Shown here piece after piece: positions 60,998 through 64,000 of a stretch of DNA of 64,000 nucleotides; the first letter of the stretch is position 1; the number at the start of each line of letters is the position of its first letter. Under the pieces are notes generated by a model. The model did not search any database. It was not told the origin of the DNA and saw only the letters and a program-made list of their open reading frames with translations. Source of the stretch: JBMNOU01 sp050943215 (GTDB lineage Bacteria; Bacillota; Clostridia; Christensenellales; SZUA-584); assembly GCA_050943215.1 (NCBI GenBank), contig JBMNOU010000003.1, forward strand, positions 7,492 to 71,491, given 5' to 3'. The translations under genes were made by a program, and so were the position numbers.

Positions 60998-62631
60998 TAG
61001 ACTATGTATGCAAATATGCGCCTGTTGAAATATTAGCCGGTTTCAATATAGAAAGTAAGTTGTATAATCCGGTTGCAGATAATTTTGACGGGGCAGACAA
61101 ATTGACGCACCGAAACATGTGTAGTTTTTCACGCGCATTAATTCAGAAACGCATACAGGGAAACGGTAAAATGCTTTTGCTGACAGACTGCTGTGATTCT
61201 ATCCGCCGCGCCTGTGATGTACTGCAGGAATATAATCATCGCGTGTTTATGTTAAACCTGCCGCATAAAGAGGACAACTGTGCAAGAGAGCTTTACAAGC
61301 ATACTATGATCCAATTTATTGATGACTTTACGCATTGTTCTGGACGGCTGTTTGATCATGAAAAATTCCGCAGCGCCTGCAAACAAAATATCACAGAAAC
61401 CAAAGGGCCTTATGTTTCTGTGATGGGTGCAAGGCTGAGCGGAGAATTAATGAGATATATAGAAAAAACTTCGAATCTCCCCGTTGTCAACAATACCTGT
61501 ACAGGCATCCGGCGGGTTGGGGAGTCGCCATTGGCGGATGATTTAGAAACGCTGATGGATTGGTATGCCGGTGAACTTCTCTCCCAGCTGCCATGCATGA
61601 GGATGACGAATATTGCATCCCGAAGGACATTGGCGGATGATCCTAACATCAAAGGGATCGTTTATAATACGGTCAGCTTTTGTGATTTTTACGGTTTAGA
61701 ATATGCGCAGATCAAAAAAACGCTTACGGTCCCGGTACTAAAGATCGAGACCGACTATACCTCGAAAGCGACTGCGCAGTTCAAAAATCGTTTGGATGCT
61801 TTTTTTGAAAGCTTGAATATTGAGAAGAAAAAAACTCCATTACATAGAAATCCTAAAAAGCGATATGCCTTGGGAATCGATAGCGGTTCTGCATCGACCA
61901 ACGCCGTTATACTCGATGCCAATCGAAATATCGTATCCTATTGTGTACTGCCCACCGGTGTAAACGTCGCGGACAGCATGGCAAAGGCGTTTGATGATGT
62001 GCTTCAAAAAGCTCAGATCGCTCCGGGGCAGATATTACGTGTTGTCACAACCGGGTATGGGCGTACGAGCGCAGGTTTTGGAGACAGGGATATCACCGAA
62101 ATCACATGCCATGCGCGAGCAGCATATTTCTTAAATCCCAGAGTCCGAAGCGTTATCGATATCGGTGGGCAGGACAGCAAGGTGATTAGGCTTGACGAGA
62201 GCGGCGCTGTTAAAGATTTTATTATGAACGACAAATGCGCTGCCGGCACGGGGCGTTTTTTGGAGATGATGGCACAATCTCTCGGCATAACTCTTAAGCA
62301 AATAAGCACTTGCGGCCTTAAGTGGAATGAGGATATTCCGATTTCCAGCATGTGTTCCGTTTTTGCACAGTCGGAAGTGGTATCGCTGCTGGCGGCAGGG
62401 AAAAAGCTTGAGGATATCATTCATGGGATAAACGCCTCAGTTGCCTCAAAGGTAATTGTCTTATGCGAACGGGTTGGGAGAGAAAGAGAATTCATGATGA
62501 CCGGAGGCGTGGCCAAAAACATCGGGGTCGTCCGCGCAATTGAAGAAAAGCTCGCAACTTCATTATATGTGTCGGAAAAGCCCGAGATCTGCGGTGCACT
62601 GGGCGCGGCGTTGATCGCTATTGAGGGGTAG
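60994..62631 (+). CDS. Fusion: 2-hydroxyacyl-CoA dehydratase-like subunit plus activase ATPase
   Basis: Residues 1-275 resemble a dehydratase subunit (LLTDCCDSIRRACD, NTCTGIRRVGE, SFCDFYGLEYAQIKK), shorter than a full HgdA/B subunit. Residues 288-545 are an ASKHA activase of the HgdC/BcrA/BadF class: GIDSGSASTNAVILD, DIGGQDSKVI, NDKCAAGTGRF (Cys415), MCSVFAQSEVVSL (Cys454) and MTGGVAKNIG. The 39-residue spacing of Cys415 and Cys454 equals that of the two cluster cysteines in the known activator. Normally the activator is a separate homodimer, so the covalent fusion is notable. Electron donor and CoA-transferase genes are not in the window. Confidence 0.85.
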   Translation: MIDYVCKYAPVEILAGFNIESKLYNPVADNFDGADKLTHRNMCSFSRALIQKRIQGNGKMLLLTDCCDSIRRACDVLQEYNHRVFMLNLPHKEDNCARELYKHTMIQFIDDFTHCSGRLFDHEKFRSACKQNITETKGPYVSVMGARLSGELMRYIEKTSNLPVVNNTCTGIRRVGESPLADDLETLMDWYAGELLSQLPCMRMTNIASRRTLADDPNIKGIVYNTVSFCDFYGLEYAQIKKTLTVPVLKIETDYTSKATAQFKNRLDAFFESLNIEKKKTPLHRNPKKRYALGIDSGSASTNAVILDANRNIVSYCVLPTGVNVADSMAKAFDDVLQKAQIAPGQILRVVTTGYGRTSAGFGDRDITEITCHARAAYFLNPRVRSVIDIGGQDSKVIRLDESGAVKDFIMNDKCAAGTGRFLEMMAQSLGITLKQISTCGLKWNEDIPISSMCSVFAQSEVVSLLAAGKKLEDIIHGINASVASKVIVLCERVGREREFMMTGGVAKNIGVVRAIEEKLATSLYVSEKPEICGALGAALIAIEG

Positions 62632-62704
62632 TCAGCATCTGTCTGGCGGTTTGTAGTTTTAAATTATTGGTCTATTGGATATATATACTTAACGGGGTGA
62701 AATT

Positions 62705-64000
62705 TTGATAGCATATTTATTGATAGGTGCGGCAGTAATAATAGCTTGCGTCTTGCTTTATAAAATTACCAGCAAACTGGGAGTTCCAATGCTGTTGGCA
62801 TTTATTGCTCTCGGTATGTTTTTTGGTTCAGATGGGATTGTAAAAATCCATTTTGATAACTATATCTTTGCACAACAAATATGTTCGACAGCGTTAATTT
62901 TCATCATGTTTTACGGTGGGTTTGGCACAAATTGGCGCGAAGCTAAGCCGGTTGCCATAAAATCAATGTTTCTTTCATCTTTAGGAGTTGTTCTTACAGC
63001 CGGCTTAACCGGAATGTTCTGCTATTTGGTTTTACGTTTCGACTTTCTTGAAAGTTTATTAATTGGCGCTGTTATAAGTTCGACCGATGCAGCTTCGGTT
63101 TTTTCGATTCTACGTTCTAAAAGACTTAATTTGAAAAATCATACTGCTTCAATGCTTGAAGTTGAAAGTGGAAGCAACGATCCTTTTGCATATATGCTTA
63201 CTGTCATTATACTTTCTATTATGAATGGCAACAGTGGTTTTGAGTCTATTCCGTACTTGATTTTTTCTCAAATTGTTTTTGGTGTTGTTTTTGGTGTTGG
63301 AATCGCATACGGCACGCTTTTTTTGCTTCGCCGTTTTCGGTTAGCTGGTGGTTTTGATGCTGCATTCGTATTGGCTATTGCTATTCTTTCGTATGCTGCT
63401 CCTACGGCTCTTGGTGGTAATGGATATTTAAGCGCATATATTGTCGGTATTATTATAGGCAATCAACGAATTAACAATAAAAGGGTCTTGGTTAATTTCT
63501 TTGATGGCGTAATGAGCCTTATGCAAATGCTTATTTTCTTTTTACTCGGGCTTTTAGCATTTCCGTCAAATATACCATCTTTACTTCTTCCATCAGTTGC
63601 TATTGCTTTATTTTTGACTTTTGTTGCGCGTCCATTGTCAGTATTTGCAATACTTACACCTGCTAAATGCAATTTAAACCAACAGCTATTGGTATCATGG
63701 TGTGGGCTTAGAGGCGCTGCTTCCATTGTTTTTGCGATATTGGTGATTGTTAATAAAGCAAATATTAAGAATGACGTATTTCATATAACATTTATAATAG
63801 TTTTGCTTTCAATTGCTTTTCAAGGTTTTCTTTTACCATTTGTTTCACGTAAGCTTAATATGATTGACAGTGATTATAATGTGTTAAAGACTTTTAATGA
63901 TTATATTGAGGAAGAACAAGTACAGTTTATTCGCCTCTCAATAAACGATTCTCATCCATGGATCAGTAAATTAATTAAGAGTTTAACACTGCCTCCAGAT
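62705..64000 (+). CDS. K+ or Na+/H+ antiporter of the CPA1 NhaP2/CvrA type (runs off the window)
   Basis: Open from a TTG at 62705 (GGGGTGA site before it) to the last base, 432 codons without a stop. Multiple hydrophobic helices; the ion-site motifs SSTDAASVF and VESGSNDPFAYM and the later WCGLRGAASIVFA are those of CPA1 NhaP2-type exchangers, with the beginning of a soluble C-terminal domain after about residue 375. Codon third positions are noticeably richer in A/T than in neighbouring genes, which may mean separate ancestry. Confidence 0.88.
   Translation, partial: MIAYLLIGAAVIIACVLLYKITSKLGVPMLLAFIALGMFFGSDGIVKIHFDNYIFAQQICSTALIFIMFYGGFGTNWREAKPVAIKSMFLSSLGVVLTAGLTGMFCYLVLRFDFLESLLIGAVISSTDAASVFSILRSKRLNLKNHTASMLEVESGSNDPFAYMLTVIILSIMNGNSGFESIPYLIFSQIVFGVVFGVGIAYGTLFLLRRFRLAGGFDAAFVLAIAILSYAAPTALGGNGYLSAYIVGIIIGNQRINNKRVLVNFFDGVMSLMQMLIFFLLGLLAFPSNIPSLLLPSVAIALFLTFVARPLSVFAILTPAKCNLNQQLLVSWCGLRGAASIVFAILVIVNKANIKNDVFHITFIIVLLSIAFQGFLLPFVSRKLNMIDSDYNVLKTFNDYIEEEQVQFIRLSINDSHPWISKLIKSLTLPPD

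Noticed and set aside
63840..63856. Half of a parS site (TGTTTCACGT)
   Set aside because: The second half does not match and it lies in coding sequence of the antiporter.

Overview
The window looks like a chromosomal segment of an anaerobic, Gram-positive-type bacterium of the class Clostridia (Bacillota). The reasons are the gene content and order: cdaA-cdaR, a LytR-CpsA-Psr protein, flotillin/NfeD, DnaD/DnaI-type primosome loaders, an rpmH-rnpA-yidD-yidC-jag string, rpoB-rpoC-L7Ae-rpsL-rpsG-fusA-tuf, and glmU-pth-mfd-prsA. Aerotolerance genes typical of strict anaerobes (rubrerythrin, superoxide reductase, PerR) and a radical 2-hydroxyacyl-CoA dehydratase system are also present. Promoters are close to the sigma-A consensus and usually have 16-18 bp spacers. 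I cannot name the genus.

Layout. 1-4060: c-di-AMP synthesis and control (cdaA, cdaR), a P-loop ATPase and a cysteine synthase. 4264-8576, minus strand: LCP cell-wall ligase with a repeat tail, an NlpC/P60 hydrolase, then the perR-dfx-rbr oxidative-stress operon. 8710-16723: clostripain-like lipoprotein, the nfeD-(zinc ribbon)-floA-(membrane protein) operon on the minus strand, a calcium-type P-ATPase and a PHP phosphatase. 17200-21291: aminotransferase (minus), a candidate short RNA, then the rpmH operon. 21382-30627: sugar isomerase, PepF, DnaI-like and DnaD-like loaders (minus), murA (plus), orphan ParB/Noc, RlmH and WalJ (minus). 30739-32593: cobO-cobU-cobS. 32757-46540: a MazG-like protein, then the RNA polymerase and translation-factor block, with an unrecognised Cys-rich membrane protein inserted after rpoC. 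46719-55390: pfkA, glmU, a HAD hydrolase, pth, mfd and a PrsA-like foldase. 55404-57220 is accessory: an IS1182-like remnant, two tRNA genes with CGN anticodons and an orphan small protein. 57221-64000: a zinc alcohol dehydrogenase, a PanE-like reductase, a 2-hydroxyacyl-CoA dehydratase subunit, a dehydratase-activase fusion, and a K+/Na+-H+ antiporter that runs off the window.

The parts I find most unusual are: the fused dehydratase-activase gene and its reductase neighbour; PerR-like boxes shared between the perR promoter and the region upstream of cdaA; a four-repeat DnaD protein; the long acidic tail of RpoB; a short RNA candidate with consensus promoter and strong terminator in front of rpmH; and several Shine-Dalgarno sequences that serve tiny leader ORFs (aminotransferase, murA, rpsL). 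I saw no CRISPR array, prophage, rRNA gene or replication origin. All assignments come from reading motifs and neighbourhoods; no database search was run.
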